Shown here in pieces: positions 1 to 8,196 of a DNA stretch of 64,000 nucleotides; position 1 is the stretch's first letter, and each line of letters begins with the position of its first letter. The notes under the pieces are model-generated. The model was not told the DNA's origin. It worked only from the letters and a program-made list of their open reading frames with translations, and ran no database searches. Position numbers and translations under genes: made by a program. The DNA is from Sphingobacterium faecale (GTDB lineage: Bacteria > Bacteroidota > Bacteroidia > Sphingobacteriales > Sphingobacteriaceae), in assembly GCF_016746095.1 (NCBI RefSeq), contig NZ_JAERTY010000002.1, positions 186,001 to 250,000 on the forward strand. The letters run 5' to 3'.

Positions 1-780
1 ATCGGCCAGTTTCCACTGGTGATGATATCTCCGAATGATAGTGAGATTATCACGGAAGGCAGTGAGGAACGGCGAAAATTTATTGATAATGTGATATCGC
101 AGACGGATAATCGGTACTTGGATACATTGATATTGTATAATAAGGTACTTCTACAACGGAATATGTTGTTGAAAGGTATCAAAGAACGTGGTGTGTTTGA
201 TGTGGGCTTATTGGAGGTGCTGAATATGCAGCTGGTAGAAGTCGGCGATCGCATCTATGCACGCCGTAAACGCTTTATGGAAGAGTTTACTCCCTCTTTT
301 CAACGGCATTATAATTATCTTACAGATCAAGCCGAAGAGGTCTCCTTAGTATACGAGTCGCCACTGCATCATCATGACTTTTTGGAGCTGCTTAATAGTT
401 GCTTAGATAAGGATAGGGCGCTGGAAAGAACGACTCTGGGAGTGCATAAGGATGATTTGCTCTTTACGATACATGGAGAGATGCCGCTTAAGAAGTTTGG
501 GTCACAGGGGCAGCAAAAGTCTTTTCTTATTGCTCTTAAGCTTGCGCAATACAGTTTTTTACAGGAACAGAAGAAGTTCAGACCATTATTGCTGCTGGAT
601 GATATCTTTGATAAGTTGGACGACAGACGGACTACGAAGCTGATGAAGATGGTGTCGGATGAGGAGTTTGGTCAGATATTCATAACCGATACGGATGCGG
701 ATAGAATTCGTAAAATATTCGATGAAATCGCCCAACCAATACGTATCTTTGATATTGAAGGAGGTCAGGTTCATGTATAA
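1..780 (+). CDS. recF: DNA replication and repair protein RecF (5'-truncated by window edge)
   Basis: RecF is a cytoplasmic SMC-like ATPase that binds gapped DNA and helps load RecA through RecOR. The reading frame is open to base 1, so the N-terminal Walker A part lies outside the window; about 259 C-terminal residues are visible. Near base 20 the frame reads VMISPND followed by EGSEERRKFID, typical of RecF. Further on come the ABC signature region (FGSQGQQKSFLIAL) and a Walker B segment (PLLLLDDIFDKLD). The stop overlaps the next gene by 8 bp, the usual RecF-DUF721 coupling in Bacteroidota. The apparent GTG/ATG starts at 19-24 are internal codons. Identification is by recognised family motifs and is secure. 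Confidence 0.95.
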   Translation: MGQFPLVMISPNDSEIITEGSEERRKFIDNVISQTDNRYLDTLILYNKVLLQRNMLLKGIKERGVFDVGLLEVLNMQLVEVGDRIYARRKRFMEEFTPSFQRHYNYLTDQAEEVSLVYESPLHHHDFLELLNSCLDKDRALERTTLGVHKDDLLFTIHGEMPLKKFGSQGQQKSFLIALKLAQYSFLQEQKKFRPLLLLDDIFDKLDDRRTTKLMKMVSDEEFGQIFITDTDADRIRKIFDEIAQPIRIFDIEGGQVHV

Positions 781-1087
781 GAAAAAGTTTGATGAAATAC
801 CCACACGTGATGATATCAGTATGAAGCAGGCGGTGGAGAAGTGGTTGGAGGTATATCGTCTACGTCGTAAATTTGATGAATCTTCTGTGGCTTCCTTTTG
901 GGGTGAGATTATAGGTCCTTATATCGAAAAACGTACGTTAAAGATTTTTGTAAAAGATAAAAAACTGTATGTTAAAGTAGAGTCTGCCGTTGTCAAGCAC
1001 GAGTTGACTCTAATGCGACGTCAGGTTATCGGGCGTGTCAACGAACATGCGGGACAGGTTCTGGTCGAAGAACTCGTTATTCTGTGA
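773..1087 (+). CDS. DUF721 / DciA-like protein
   Basis: Small basic protein of 104 residues of the DUF721 family, related to DciA, which in many bacteria helps load the replicative helicase. The frame is open further upstream, but ATG 773 is preferred because a strong purine-rich GAAGGAGG lies a few bases upstream and this start gives the normal family N-terminus (MYKKKFDEIP). A central region ASFWGEIIGPYIEKRT and a C-terminal LMRRQVIGRVNE fit the domain. It overlaps the recF stop by 8 bp, so it is probably translationally coupled to recF, and an octamer-repeat array starts 3 bp after its stop. A helicase-loading role is inferred from the family. Confidence 0.85.
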   Translation: MYKKKFDEIPTRDDISMKQAVEKWLEVYRLRRKFDESSVASFWGEIIGPYIEKRTLKIFVKDKKLYVKVESAVVKHELTLMRRQVIGRVNEHAGQVLVEELVIL

Positions 1088-1089
1088 TG

Positions 1090-1161
1090 AAGTTAAGAAG
1101 TTATCAAGTGAACGAGTTAACAAGTTAACAAGATCACTCGATAACAGGATAACTCAATAAC
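1090..1161 (+). repeat. Degenerate octamer array 1 (nine 8-bp units, GTTAAC/GATAAC type)
   Basis: The 82-bp gap between the DUF721 gene and the EamA gene is almost wholly made of nine consecutive 8-bp words in strict phase, most ending in AAC or ATC. The first five resemble AAGTTAAC. The sixth is AAGATCAC. The last three resemble TCGATAAC, which read across the boundary is close to the reverse complement of the first type, so the array has overall dyad character. The same unit order, in the same orientation relative to transcription, recurs at 6201-6280 and 8094-8196. No function is known to me. Confidence 0.85.
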
Positions 1162-1169
1162 ATCCTAAA

Positions 1170-2081
1170 ATGCAAGTCAAATATTACGCTGCGGCACTAT
1201 TTTCATTTATTGTCTGGGGAACATTCAGCTTGGTATTGCGGCCATTGGGTGCTTATGCTTCTTTGGATATTCTGTTGTATCGGGTCTTGTTTGCTTCTGG
1301 AGCTATCTTATTGATTAGTTTTCTTGTCAGGCCTGCCGTGACCAAGGCCAATATAAAGTTGCTTCGGGATATGTCCAGTCGGGACAGAAGAAATGTATTC
1401 TTGCATGCGCTGTGTAGCGCAATGATGTTAGCGTTAAACTGGTTTTTGTTTATCTACGTCATGAATAATGTCAGTGTCAATGCAACTTCACTCGCCTATC
1501 TGATATGTCCGATTATTACTACTGTACTCGCCAGTGTGTTTTTGAAAGAAAAGCTGAATCGGGGGCAATGGCTGGCGGTAGGGCTTAGTGTTTTGGCTTG
1601 CTTCATGTTGGCCTATGGGCATTTTATGGATATGATATATAGTCTTGTCATTGCATTTTCATATGCTACTTATCTGGTGCTTCAAAAAGGCAACAATCGA
1701 TTGGATAAATTTTTTACTTTAAATCTGCATATTATTATCTGTACGGTTCTTTTAACCCCTCTCTTGTATATCTTGCCTCAAGGTACGGTGCATGGAACTG
1801 ATTTCTATGTATACGTATTGTTGATTGCAGTGCTGTTTACGATTATTCCGTTATTTTTAAACATGTATGCCTTAAAGGGACTGGACTCTTCGGTCGTGGG
1901 GATATTGCTTTATATCAATCCTACTATAGCTTTTCTATTGGCTGTTTTTTATTTTCATGAAGCTATTAATGGGGTACAGATTATTGCATATGCGTTGATT
2001 TTTATGGCCGTCGCTATCTTTAATATTGCATATATCCGATCTGTGCGGACATGGAAGAAAGAAGAGGCTTTAACGGCATGA
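1170..2081 (+). CDS. EamA/RarD-like DMT-superfamily permease
   Basis: Integral inner-membrane protein of 303 residues with about ten hydrophobic helices, which fits the two EamA repeats of the drug/metabolite transporter superfamily. The N-terminus (AALFSFIVWGTFSLVLRPLG) resembles RarD-type members. The substrate cannot be read from sequence; relatives export amino acids or other metabolites. The ATG lies 8 bp after octamer array 1. The 3' end overlaps the next regulator by 4 bp (ATGA), so the two are probably co-transcribed and coupled. Confidence 0.85.
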   Translation: MQVKYYAAALFSFIVWGTFSLVLRPLGAYASLDILLYRVLFASGAILLISFLVRPAVTKANIKLLRDMSSRDRRNVFLHALCSAMMLALNWFLFIYVMNNVSVNATSLAYLICPIITTVLASVFLKEKLNRGQWLAVGLSVLACFMLAYGHFMDMIYSLVIAFSYATYLVLQKGNNRLDKFFTLNLHIIICTVLLTPLLYILPQGTVHGTDFYVYVLLIAVLFTIIPLFLNMYALKGLDSSVVGILLYINPTIAFLLAVFYFHEAINGVQIIAYALIFMAVAIFNIAYIRSVRTWKKEEALTA

Positions 2082-2644
2082 ATATCGAGGCTCAGTTGCA
2101 ACAGGTATTTGACCTGCCTCCTCAGCAGGTAAGGAAAATAAGTCCCTATTTTGTTGAAGAGCAGATGGCTAAAGGAATGTTTTTTCTTGGGCAAGGACAG
2201 CGAGCAGATCGCCTGAGCTTCGTAGCGTCGGGTTTATTCCGTGTATTTGCCCAGACGGAGTCAAAGGAAGTAACGCAATGGATCGGTGGCAGTGGCTATT
2301 TTATTACGGATCTATCGTCGTTTCTGTTTGACCAACCTGGTCGATGGCAAATTCAGGCACTTACTGATGCAAAAATATTCTCGTTATATAAAGATGACTA
2401 TAAGCATTTTGAAGCATTGATACCCGAGTGGAACGTCTTGGAAAAACGTTTTATAGCCAAATGTTTCATGATTCTTGAAAAAAGGGTGTTTGACTTTATA
2501 TCACTGTCTGCTGAAGAACGCTATCTACACTATTTTGAGCAACACAAAGCCTATTTTAATCAAGTCCCTCTACAATATATTGCTTCTGTGCTAGGTATGA
2601 CACCCGAGACATTGAGTCGTATACGGAGTAAAGTAGGGAGTTGA
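2078..2644 (+). CDS. Crp/Fnr-family transcriptional regulator
   Basis: 188-residue protein with an N-terminal cyclic-nucleotide-binding-like beta barrel (GQGQRADRLSFVASGLFRVF) and a short C-terminal helix-turn-helix (IASVLGMTPETLSRIRS). It is of the compact Bacteroidota type, which often lacks canonical cAMP-binding residues. ATG 2078 is chosen over the in-frame ATG 2051 because it forms an ATGA overlap with the permease stop and gives a normal N-terminus. It may regulate the upstream permease, but the target is unknown. Confidence 0.85.
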   Translation: MNIEAQLQQVFDLPPQQVRKISPYFVEEQMAKGMFFLGQGQRADRLSFVASGLFRVFAQTESKEVTQWIGGSGYFITDLSSFLFDQPGRWQIQALTDAKIFSLYKDDYKHFEALIPEWNVLEKRFIAKCFMILEKRVFDFISLSAEERYLHYFEQHKAYFNQVPLQYIASVLGMTPETLSRIRSKVGS

Positions 2645-2703
2645 ATTTTTAGCGACAATTTGTATTCTTGATAAATGTCAAGAGCATTGAGTCTTGAACG
2701 ACA

Positions 2704-2711
2704 TAACTTTG
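2704..2711 (+). promoter_or_regulatory. Exact TAnnTTTG -7 box very close to the SRPBCC start
   Basis: TAACTTTG matches the Bacteroidota -7 consensus exactly and ends 4 bp before ATG 2716. If used, transcription would start at or within a few bases of the ATG, giving a leaderless or nearly leaderless mRNA. No good -33 TTG is found at 19-21 bp spacing, so the promoter is tentative. Confidence 0.5.
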
Positions 2712-2715
2712 TGTT

Positions 2716-3177
2716 ATGAAACGCAATATAGAAACTTCAATTTTAATTCATGCCCCAGCGGAAGCTGTATGGACCGTTTTAAGCGACTTCTCGCAGTATG
2801 GTTTATGGAGTCCAACTATCCGGAAATTCGGAAATATTCCTCAGGTTGGAAAACGGACTAAAGTATTATTGCAACAGCCGAATGGTTCGAGCATAACGAT
2901 GAATCCGATTTTTTTGAAGCTAGACAAGGATCGTGAGCTTCGATGGAAGGGAAAACTTTTTATCAATGGAGTTTTTGATGGAGAACATTATTTTATCTTA
3001 GAAGACTTGGATAATGGACAGACTCGACTTGTACAAGGAGAACTATTTTCTGGACTGTTAATTCCCTTTCTCAAAAAGATGATTGATGTGGAAACGAAAA
3101 AGGGATTTCAGCTTTTTAATGAAGCGTTAAAATTGCGCGTCGAGAAAAAAATGGGATTATTAGAGCCCAAGCTATAG
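2716..3177 (+). CDS. SRPBCC-family (START/polyketide cyclase-like) protein
   Basis: 153-residue soluble protein with the SRPBCC helix-grip pattern: an N-terminal strand (TSILIHAPAEAVWTVLSDFSQY), the 'W.P' segment LWSPTIRKFG, central strands, and a long C-terminal helix (FLKKMIDVETKKGFQLFNEAL). Such proteins bind hydrophobic ligands; the ligand is unknown. Its TAG stop (3175-3177) lies within the 3' end of the convergent Sua5 gene; the two ORFs overlap by 6 bp. Confidence 0.8.
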   Translation: MKRNIETSILIHAPAEAVWTVLSDFSQYGLWSPTIRKFGNIPQVGKRTKVLLQQPNGSSITMNPIFLKLDKDRELRWKGKLFINGVFDGEHYFILEDLDNGQTRLVQGELFSGLLIPFLKKMIDVETKKGFQLFNEALKLRVEKKMGLLEPKL

Positions 3178-3792
3178 GTATTGCTCTAAATCTCCTTTGC
3201 CTTCACGTATAACTTCAAATTCTCCTTCCGTAACGTCGACAACAGTAGATGCCACATTATCACCATAACCTCCGTCAATAACCAGGTCGACGAGATCTTG
3301 ATATTTCTCATAGATAAGCTCGGGGTCAGTAGAGTATTCGATGATATCATCCTCGTCGTGGATCGATGCTGTTACAATAGGGTTGCCTAATTGTTTGACA
3401 ATCTCTCGAACGATATTGTTGTTTGGAACACGGATACCTACCGTTTTCTTTTTTGAACTTAGGAGTTTGGGAACCTGACCACTGGCGTTGAAAATGAAAG
3501 TAAAAGGACCAGGTAGTGCTTTTTTCAAGACTCGAAATACGGTGGTGTCAAATGGTTTGGTGTACTGTGCGATATCGGTAAGGTCATAACAGATAAAGGA
3601 AAGGTTGGCTTTGTCTGTTTTTAGTCCGCGTATCTGACATACACGTTCAATCGCTTTTTGATTGGTGATGTCGCAGCCTATGCCATACACCGTATCTGTA
3701 GGGTAGATGATAACTCCTCCTTTGCGTAGGATGTCGACTGCTTGGTCGATGTATTTCTCGTTTGGCTTGTCGTTATATATTTTTAATAGCAT
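3172..3792 (-). CDS. Sua5/YciO/YrdC-family protein, probable L-threonylcarbamoyladenylate synthase
   Basis: 206-residue YrdC-domain protein. Family members make threonylcarbamoyl-AMP from threonine, bicarbonate and ATP for the tRNA t6A modification. The core motif GGVIIYPTDTVYGIGCDI and the segment ALPGPFTFIFNAS are diagnostic, and SKKKTVGIRVPNN provides the basic nucleotide-binding residues. There is no C-terminal Sua5 domain, so it is of TsaC/YciO length; YciO-type paralogues differ in activity, so the enzymatic call is less certain than the family. It lies downstream of asnS, separated by a terminator-like hairpin. Confidence 0.85.
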   Translation of the reverse strand: MLLKIYNDKPNEKYIDQAVDILRKGGVIIYPTDTVYGIGCDITNQKAIERVCQIRGLKTDKANLSFICYDLTDIAQYTKPFDTTVFRVLKKALPGPFTFIFNASGQVPKLLSSKKKTVGIRVPNNNIVREIVKQLGNPIVTASIHDEDDIIEYSTDPELIYEKYQDLVDLVIDGGYGDNVASTVVDVTEGEFEVIREGKGDLEQYL

Positions 3793-3849
3793 GTGGCTTG
3801 TTATTGTTTAATACAGTGTATGTAAATGAATCCCTTTTATTTAAAAGAA

Positions 3850-3884
3850 CAACAGCCAAAATGATTTGTTTTGGCTGCTGTTTT
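3850..3884 (-). terminator. Intrinsic terminator-like hairpin after asnS
   Basis: Inverted repeat CAACAGCCAAAA / TTTTGGCTGCTG (12 bp with one G-U type mismatch) around a 7-nt loop. It begins a few bases past the asnS stop on the minus strand and has T-rich flanks on both strands. It probably separates asnS from the Sua5 gene. Confidence 0.7.
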
Positions 3885-3890
3885 TTTATG

Positions 3891-5336
3891 TTAAAACTCT
3901 GCGTTTTTCGGTGTGCGTGGGAAAGGGATTACATCTCTGATATTGGTCATTCCTGTTGCAAACAATACCAAGCGCTCAAAGCCAACGCCAAATCCGGAAT
4001 GCGGTACAGAACCGAAACGACGTGTATCTAAGAACCATTCCATCTCTTCTGCTTCGATACCAACTTCGGCCATACGTGTCAGAAGCTTTTCTAAGTTTTC
4101 TTCTCGTTGGGACCCCCCTACCATCTCTCCGATGCCTGGGAACAGGATGTCCATAGCGCGTACGGTATGACGGCCTTGTGCATCAGGTTGGTTCTGTTTC
4201 ATATAGAAAGACTTAATCTCTCTAGGGTAGTCCGTAAGGATTACCGGTTTTTTGAAGTGTTTCTCTACCAAATAACGTTCATGCTCGGACTGTAAGTCTG
4301 CGCCCCATCCTTCGATAAGGTATTTGAACTGTTTCTTTTGATTGGGCTTGCTGCGCAATAAGATCTCGATGGCCTCTGTATAGGTTAGACGCTCGAAGTT
4401 GTTTTCTAATACGAAGTTTAGTTTTTCCACCAAGTTAAGCTCTGAACGTTCAGCTTGTGGTTTTGATTTCTCTTCTTCCAACAATCTGTTCTTCAAGAAT
4501 TCGATTTCTTCAGGACATTGCTCTAAGGCATATTTAATGACATACTTCAACAAGTCTTCTGCGAGATCCATGTTGTCTTCTAACTCGTAGAAGGCCATCT
4601 CCGGTTCGATCATCCAAAACTCTGCTAAGTGACGGGTGGTGTTGGAGTTTTCGGCACGGAAAGTAGGACCAAAAGTATAGATGTTGCTGAAAGCTAATGC
4701 CGCAAGCTCACCTTCCAATTGACCTGATACGGTCAGGTTGGTGGATTTACCGAAGAAATCTTCTTTGAAATCGACCTTTCCATCTTCCGTCAACGGTGGG
4801 TTTATCGGGTCTAACGTTGTCACTCTAAACATTTCACCTGCTCCTTCTGCATCCGAACCCGTAATGATCGGAGAATGAAAGTATACAAAATCACGTTCTT
4901 GGAAGAATTTGTGTATAGCAAATGATAAGGCGTTTCTTACCTTAAATATAGCATTGAAAGTTCCTGTACGTACACGTAAGTGTGCAATTTCGCGCAAAAA
5001 CTCTAAGCTGTGTTTCTTGGGTTGTAGCGGGTACTTCTCTGGATCTGAATCACCAATAATGGAGACCTCAGTGGCTTTGACTTCGACACGCTGCCCTTTT
5101 CCTTGCGATTCGATCAAATTACCTTTTACACGAACTGCCGCACCGGTAGTGATTCTTTTTAGAATCGAATCAGGCGTGTTTTCAAAATCAACTACGGCTT
5201 GAATATTATTGATAGAAGAACCGTCATTAAGTGCTATAAACTGGTTATTACGAAATGTTCTAACCCAACCTTTGACAATAACTTCTTTTCCAAAATCTTC
5301 CGATTGTAATAATTCTTTAATTCGTGTGTGTTCCAT
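3891..5336 (-). CDS. asnS: Asparaginyl-tRNA synthetase
   Basis: Cytoplasmic class IIb synthetase that charges tRNA-Asn. The 481-residue protein has an N-terminal OB-fold anticodon-binding domain ([20 protein letters not shown], residues about 18-110) and the class II core. Motif 2 region reads [20 protein letters not shown] and motif 3 reads [12 protein letters not shown]. An AsnRS-like rather than AspRS-like core is suggested by the ATG-proximal OB domain and the [11 protein letters not shown] segment. An exact TATTTTTG -7 box lies about 35 bp upstream. Monocistronic by context. Confidence 0.95.
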   Translation of the reverse strand: MEHTRIKELLQSEDFGKEVIVKGWVRTFRNNQFIALNDGSSINNIQAVVDFENTPDSILKRITTGAAVRVKGNLIESQGKGQRVEVKATEVSIIGDSDPEKYPLQPKKHSLEFLREIAHLRVRTGTFNAIFKVRNALSFAIHKFFQERDFVYFHSPIITGSDAEGAGEMFRVTTLDPINPPLTEDGKVDFKEDFFGKSTNLTVSGQLEGELAALAFSNIYTFGPTFRAENSNTTRHLAEFWMIEPEMAFYELEDNMDLAEDLLKYVIKYALEQCPEEIEFLKNRLLEEEKSKPQAERSELNLVEKLNFVLENNFERLTYTEAIEILLRSKPNQKKQFKYLIEGWGADLQSEHERYLVEKHFKKPVILTDYPREIKSFYMKQNQPDAQGRHTVRAMDILFPGIGEMVGGSQREENLEKLLTRMAEVGIEAEEMEWFLDTRRFGSVPHSGFGVGFERLVLFATGMTNIRDVIPFPRTPKNAEF

Positions 5337-5370
5337 TTTTTTAATAGAAATATTTTCTTTTTTTCAACTA

Positions 5371-5378
5371 CAAAAATA
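5371..5378 (-). promoter_or_regulatory. Candidate -7 box for asnS (TATTTTTG)
   Basis: On the minus strand TATTTTTG matches TAnnTTTG exactly and predicts a 5' leader of roughly 30 nt before the asnS ATG at 5336. No convincing -33 TTG was found at the usual spacing. Confidence 0.45.
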
Positions 5379-5437
5379 CGCTATATTATTGGCTAATTGA
5401 TAATAAAAGCGCAAAATGTTAATGATTCTAAGTATCG

Positions 5438-6208
5438 CTAGCGTAGCTTTTGTATGAATTCAGGGATTTTTTTCAAATAATCTTCCTGACTCAGCAGTTT
5501 GACAAAAGCGGTGCCTACGATAGCTCCATTGGCATAGGCGGTGGCTTTGCGAAATGTCGCTTGATCAGATATGCCAAAACCAATGATAAAAGGGCTGTCT
5601 AAGTCCATGTCTTTTATCCGTTTGAAATAGCTCTCGGCTTGATCTTTTACTTCGAGATTTGTGCCTGTGGTGGCATTGGACGAAAGTAAATAGATAAAGC
5701 TCGTTGATAATTTGTCTATTTTTCGTATACGCTCTTCTGAAGTCTGTGGAGTGACTAAGAAGATGTTGCTGATGCCATTCTCTTCGAAGATATGCTGATA
5801 GAGTTCTTCATACTCGTACATGGGGAGATCTGGGATAATTGTCCCGTTAACACCCACTTCCTTACAGGCCTTACAAAAATTCTCTACGCCGAATCGGATG
5901 ACAGGATTGACATATCCCATCAGAAATACAGGAATAGAAACATGTTTGCGTAGGTCTTTCAGCTGCTCAAAAAGGACATGGAGCGTCATTCCATTCTTGA
6001 GCGCTTCTTCGGAGCTGTGTTGTATGGTAGGACCGTCTGCCACAGGGTCAGAATAGGGGAATCCTATCTCCAAAAAATCAGCACCGGCTTCTTCCAGCGC
6101 TTTGGCAATGGTGACGGTACTGTCCAATGTAGGATAGCCCGCAGTAAAATATATGGACAACAGTCCGTTGGCGTGTTTATTGAGTTGCATGTTATGGTTT
6201 GTTAACAT
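5438..6208 (-). CDS. trpA: Tryptophan synthase alpha chain
   Basis: Cleaves indole-3-glycerol phosphate to indole and glyceraldehyde-3-phosphate, passing indole to TrpB. The TIM-barrel motif FLEIGFPYSDPVADGP carries the catalytic Glu and Asp (about residues 47 and 58), and GFGIS forms part of the phosphate site. The length of 256 is normal. The start is uncertain: ATG 6208 is the first three bases of the last unit of octamer array 2, and a second in-frame ATG at 6190 lies just outside the array. It is last in a co-directional trpD-F-B-A set and is separated from trpB by the array. Function is secure, start is not. Confidence 0.93.
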   Translation of the reverse strand: MLTNHNMQLNKHANGLLSIYFTAGYPTLDSTVTIAKALEEAGADFLEIGFPYSDPVADGPTIQHSSEEALKNGMTLHVLFEQLKDLRKHVSIPVFLMGYVNPVIRFGVENFCKACKEVGVNGTIIPDLPMYEYEELYQHIFEENGISNIFLVTPQTSEERIRKIDKLSTSFIYLLSSNATTGTNLEVKDQAESYFKRIKDMDLDSPFIIGFGISDQATFRKATAYANGAIVGTAFVKLLSQEDYLKKIPEFIQKLR

Positions 6209-6280
6209 GTTGTCGAGTGATCTTGTTACCGAGAAGTCTTCACGACTTGTTAACTCGATAATTTGTTCACTTGATAACGA
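6201..6280 (-). repeat. Degenerate octamer array 2 between trpB and trpA
   Basis: Read on the minus (coding) strand, ten consecutive 8-bp words fill the trpB-trpA gap, including AAGTGAAC and GAGTTAAC early on, one AAGATCAC, then TCGACAAC. The last unit, ATGTTAAC, supplies the ATG apparently used by trpA. Two inner units form a small hairpin (AAGTC, 5-nt loop, GACTT). Orientation relative to transcription matches arrays 1 and 3. Confidence 0.85.
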
Positions 6281-6283
6281 ATA

Positions 6284-7468
6284 CTACAAGTTAAAATACT
6301 TCATATAATTGTCCAGGTCTTTGTCTCCACGTCCCGATAGACAGATGACGACTACTTCGTCTCCTTTGAATTTCATTTTTTCAAGGTGGGCTAGTGCATG
6401 GGAACTCTCAATGGCTGGAATGATTCCTTCCAATTGTGTAAGAAGTAATCCTGCCTGCATCGCTTCATCATCGGTTGCAGAGACATATTCTCCACGGCCG
6501 GATTGGAACAACCAAGCGTGTTGGGGGCCAATACCAGGATAGTCTAGTCCTGCGGATATAGAATAGGGTTCGACGACTTGGCCGTCGTCGGTCTGCATCA
6601 AGATAGAGCGGCTACCGTGCAATACGCCCTCTTTGCCCAGCACGGTGGTCGCGGCAGTCTCTCCTGAATCGACACCGAGGCCAGCAGCTTCTACTGCGAT
6701 AAGACGGACATCTTCATCATCGACAAAGTTATAGAACATACCTGCTGCATTGGAGCCGCCACCTACACAGGCCATGGCGATATCTGGGGTTGACTTTCCT
6801 GTCTTTTCCAACAGTTGTTTTTTTGTCTCGGCAGATATAATCGATTGGAAGCGGGCTACCATATCGGGGTAGGGGTGAGGACCTACTACGGAGCCTATAA
6901 TGTAATGGGTGTCTACAGGATTGTTGATCCAGTCACGGAGTGCTTCATTCGTCGCGTCTTTGAGTGTCTTGCTGCCCGAGGTTGCAGGCACTACTTTGGC
7001 ACCCATCATTTTCATACGGGCGACATTTGGAGCTTGACGGGCAATATCAATCTCGCCCATGTAGACCACACATTCTAACCCTTTTAGTGCGCAAACTGTG
7101 GCAGTAGCAACTCCATGCTGCCCTGCTCCGGTCTCCGCTATGATTCTTTTTTTTCCTAGACGCTCGGCCAATAGGATCTGCCCAATGGTATTATTGATCT
7201 TATGTGCCCCAGTGTGGTTAAGATCTTCTCTTTTTAAGAATATCTTGGCTCCATAGCGTTCGGATAGACGCTTGGCATGATATAGGGGGGAGGGGCGACC
7301 TACATAATCCTTGAGCAACTGCTCGAACTCTTCTTTGAATGAAGGATCATTTAAGATCGTAAGGTATTGCTGTTCCAACTGTTCAACGTTAGGATACAGC
7401 ATTTCTGGAATGTAGGCGCCACCGAAGGGGCCATAATAGCCTTTATTGTTTACTTGGTATTTGCTCAT
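6284..7468 (-). CDS. trpB: Tryptophan synthase beta chain
   Basis: PLP enzyme that condenses indole with serine to form tryptophan. 394 residues, normal for TrpB1. The N-terminus [15 protein letters not shown] is typical; the PLP lysine is in HTGAHKINN (K90), and the phosphate-binding loop is [13 protein letters not shown] 7468 lies inside the 3' end of trpF (26-bp overlap), which indicates translational coupling. Followed by octamer array 2 and trpA. Confidence 0.97.
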   Translation of the reverse strand: MSKYQVNNKGYYGPFGGAYIPEMLYPNVEQLEQQYLTILNDPSFKEEFEQLLKDYVGRPSPLYHAKRLSERYGAKIFLKREDLNHTGAHKINNTIGQILLAERLGKKRIIAETGAGQHGVATATVCALKGLECVVYMGEIDIARQAPNVARMKMMGAKVVPATSGSKTLKDATNEALRDWINNPVDTHYIIGSVVGPHPYPDMVARFQSIISAETKKQLLEKTGKSTPDIAMACVGGGSNAAGMFYNFVDDEDVRLIAVEAAGLGVDSGETAATTVLGKEGVLHGSRSILMQTDDGQVVEPYSISAGLDYPGIGPQHAWLFQSGRGEYVSATDDEAMQAGLLLTQLEGIIPAIESSHALAHLEKMKFKGDEVVVICLSGRGDKDLDNYMKYFNL

Positions 7469-8087
7469 TTCGTATGATTGATAATGCTTGTGTTAATGTT
7501 TCAATATTCTTGATTCCGGGTTGTTGTTCGAACCTGGAGTTTAAATCTACTGCGTACAGCCTGTTATCGTTGATGTTAAACGCATCTTGGAGGTTGTCCG
7601 GCCCTAAGCCTCCGCTGAGAAAGTAAGGTTTGTTATAGGGATATTCTGTCAATGCCGACCAGCTAAAGGTTTTTCCGGTTCCGCCGTATTGCGTGCTTTT
7701 GGTATCGAAGAGGAAATAATCGATGTGTTCAAGATAGCTTTCTAGAGTAAACCAGTCAAATGTGCAGTCGATTCCAAAAGCTTTGATGATCTCCAGCTTT
7801 TGATTTTTTAAAGATTCGCAGAGCTGTGGTGTTTCATCACCATGTAATTGGACTGCGTCCAGCTGGTGAGTATGGACTTTGTCCATAATTTCAGAAAACG
7901 TAGAATTGACAAATACTCCAACTTTTTTAATGTCAGCAGCGTTAATTGGCGGGGCTTGGTCTTGTACAAAGCGTGGGGATTTTGGATAAAAAATAAACCC
8001 AATATAGTCAATAGGAAGCTGTACGAGCTGTCGTATGTTGTCCACATCTCGCATGCCGCAAACCTTTATTTTGATGTTGTTATTCAT
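7443..8087 (-). CDS. trpF: Phosphoribosylanthranilate isomerase
   Basis: Catalyses the Amadori rearrangement of phosphoribosylanthranilate, the third step from chorismate to tryptophan. 214-residue TIM barrel. The catalytic cysteine lies in KVCGMRD (C10) and the catalytic aspartate in AVDLNSRFE; the phosphate-binding segment is [10 protein letters not shown]. The start follows octamer array 3 by six A/T bases. The indole-glycerol-phosphate synthase gene (trpC), commonly found between trpD and trpF, is missing here. Confidence 0.95.
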   Translation of the reverse strand: MNNNIKIKVCGMRDVDNIRQLVQLPIDYIGFIFYPKSPRFVQDQAPPINAADIKKVGVFVNSTFSEIMDKVHTHQLDAVQLHGDETPQLCESLKNQKLEIIKAFGIDCTFDWFTLESYLEHIDYFLFDTKSTQYGGTGKTFSWSALTEYPYNKPYFLSGGLGPDNLQDAFNINDNRLYAVDLNSRFEQQPGIKNIETLTQALSIIRNEQIPSKQ

Positions 8088-8093
8088 TTTTTA

Positions 8094-8196
8094 GTTATGT
8101 TGTTATGGAGTTATCAAGTTATCGTGTGATCTTGTTATGGAGTTGTCTAGTATCTTGATAACTCGTTCACTGGATAACTCATTCACTTGTTAACTC
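8094..8196 (-). repeat. Degenerate octamer array 3 between trpD and trpF
   Basis: On the minus strand thirteen words (twelve of 8 bp and one of 7 bp) run from the trpD stop codon to just before trpF. Early units are GAGTTAAC- and GAGTTATC-like, one unit is AAGATCAC, and it is followed by ACGATAAC and TTGATAAC. The TAA of trpD lies inside the first unit. It occupies the place where trpC would be expected in a full trp operon. Confidence 0.85.

Noticed and set aside
1090..1161. CRISPR array
   Set aside because: Units are 8 bp, contiguous and without unique spacers; no cas gene is present.
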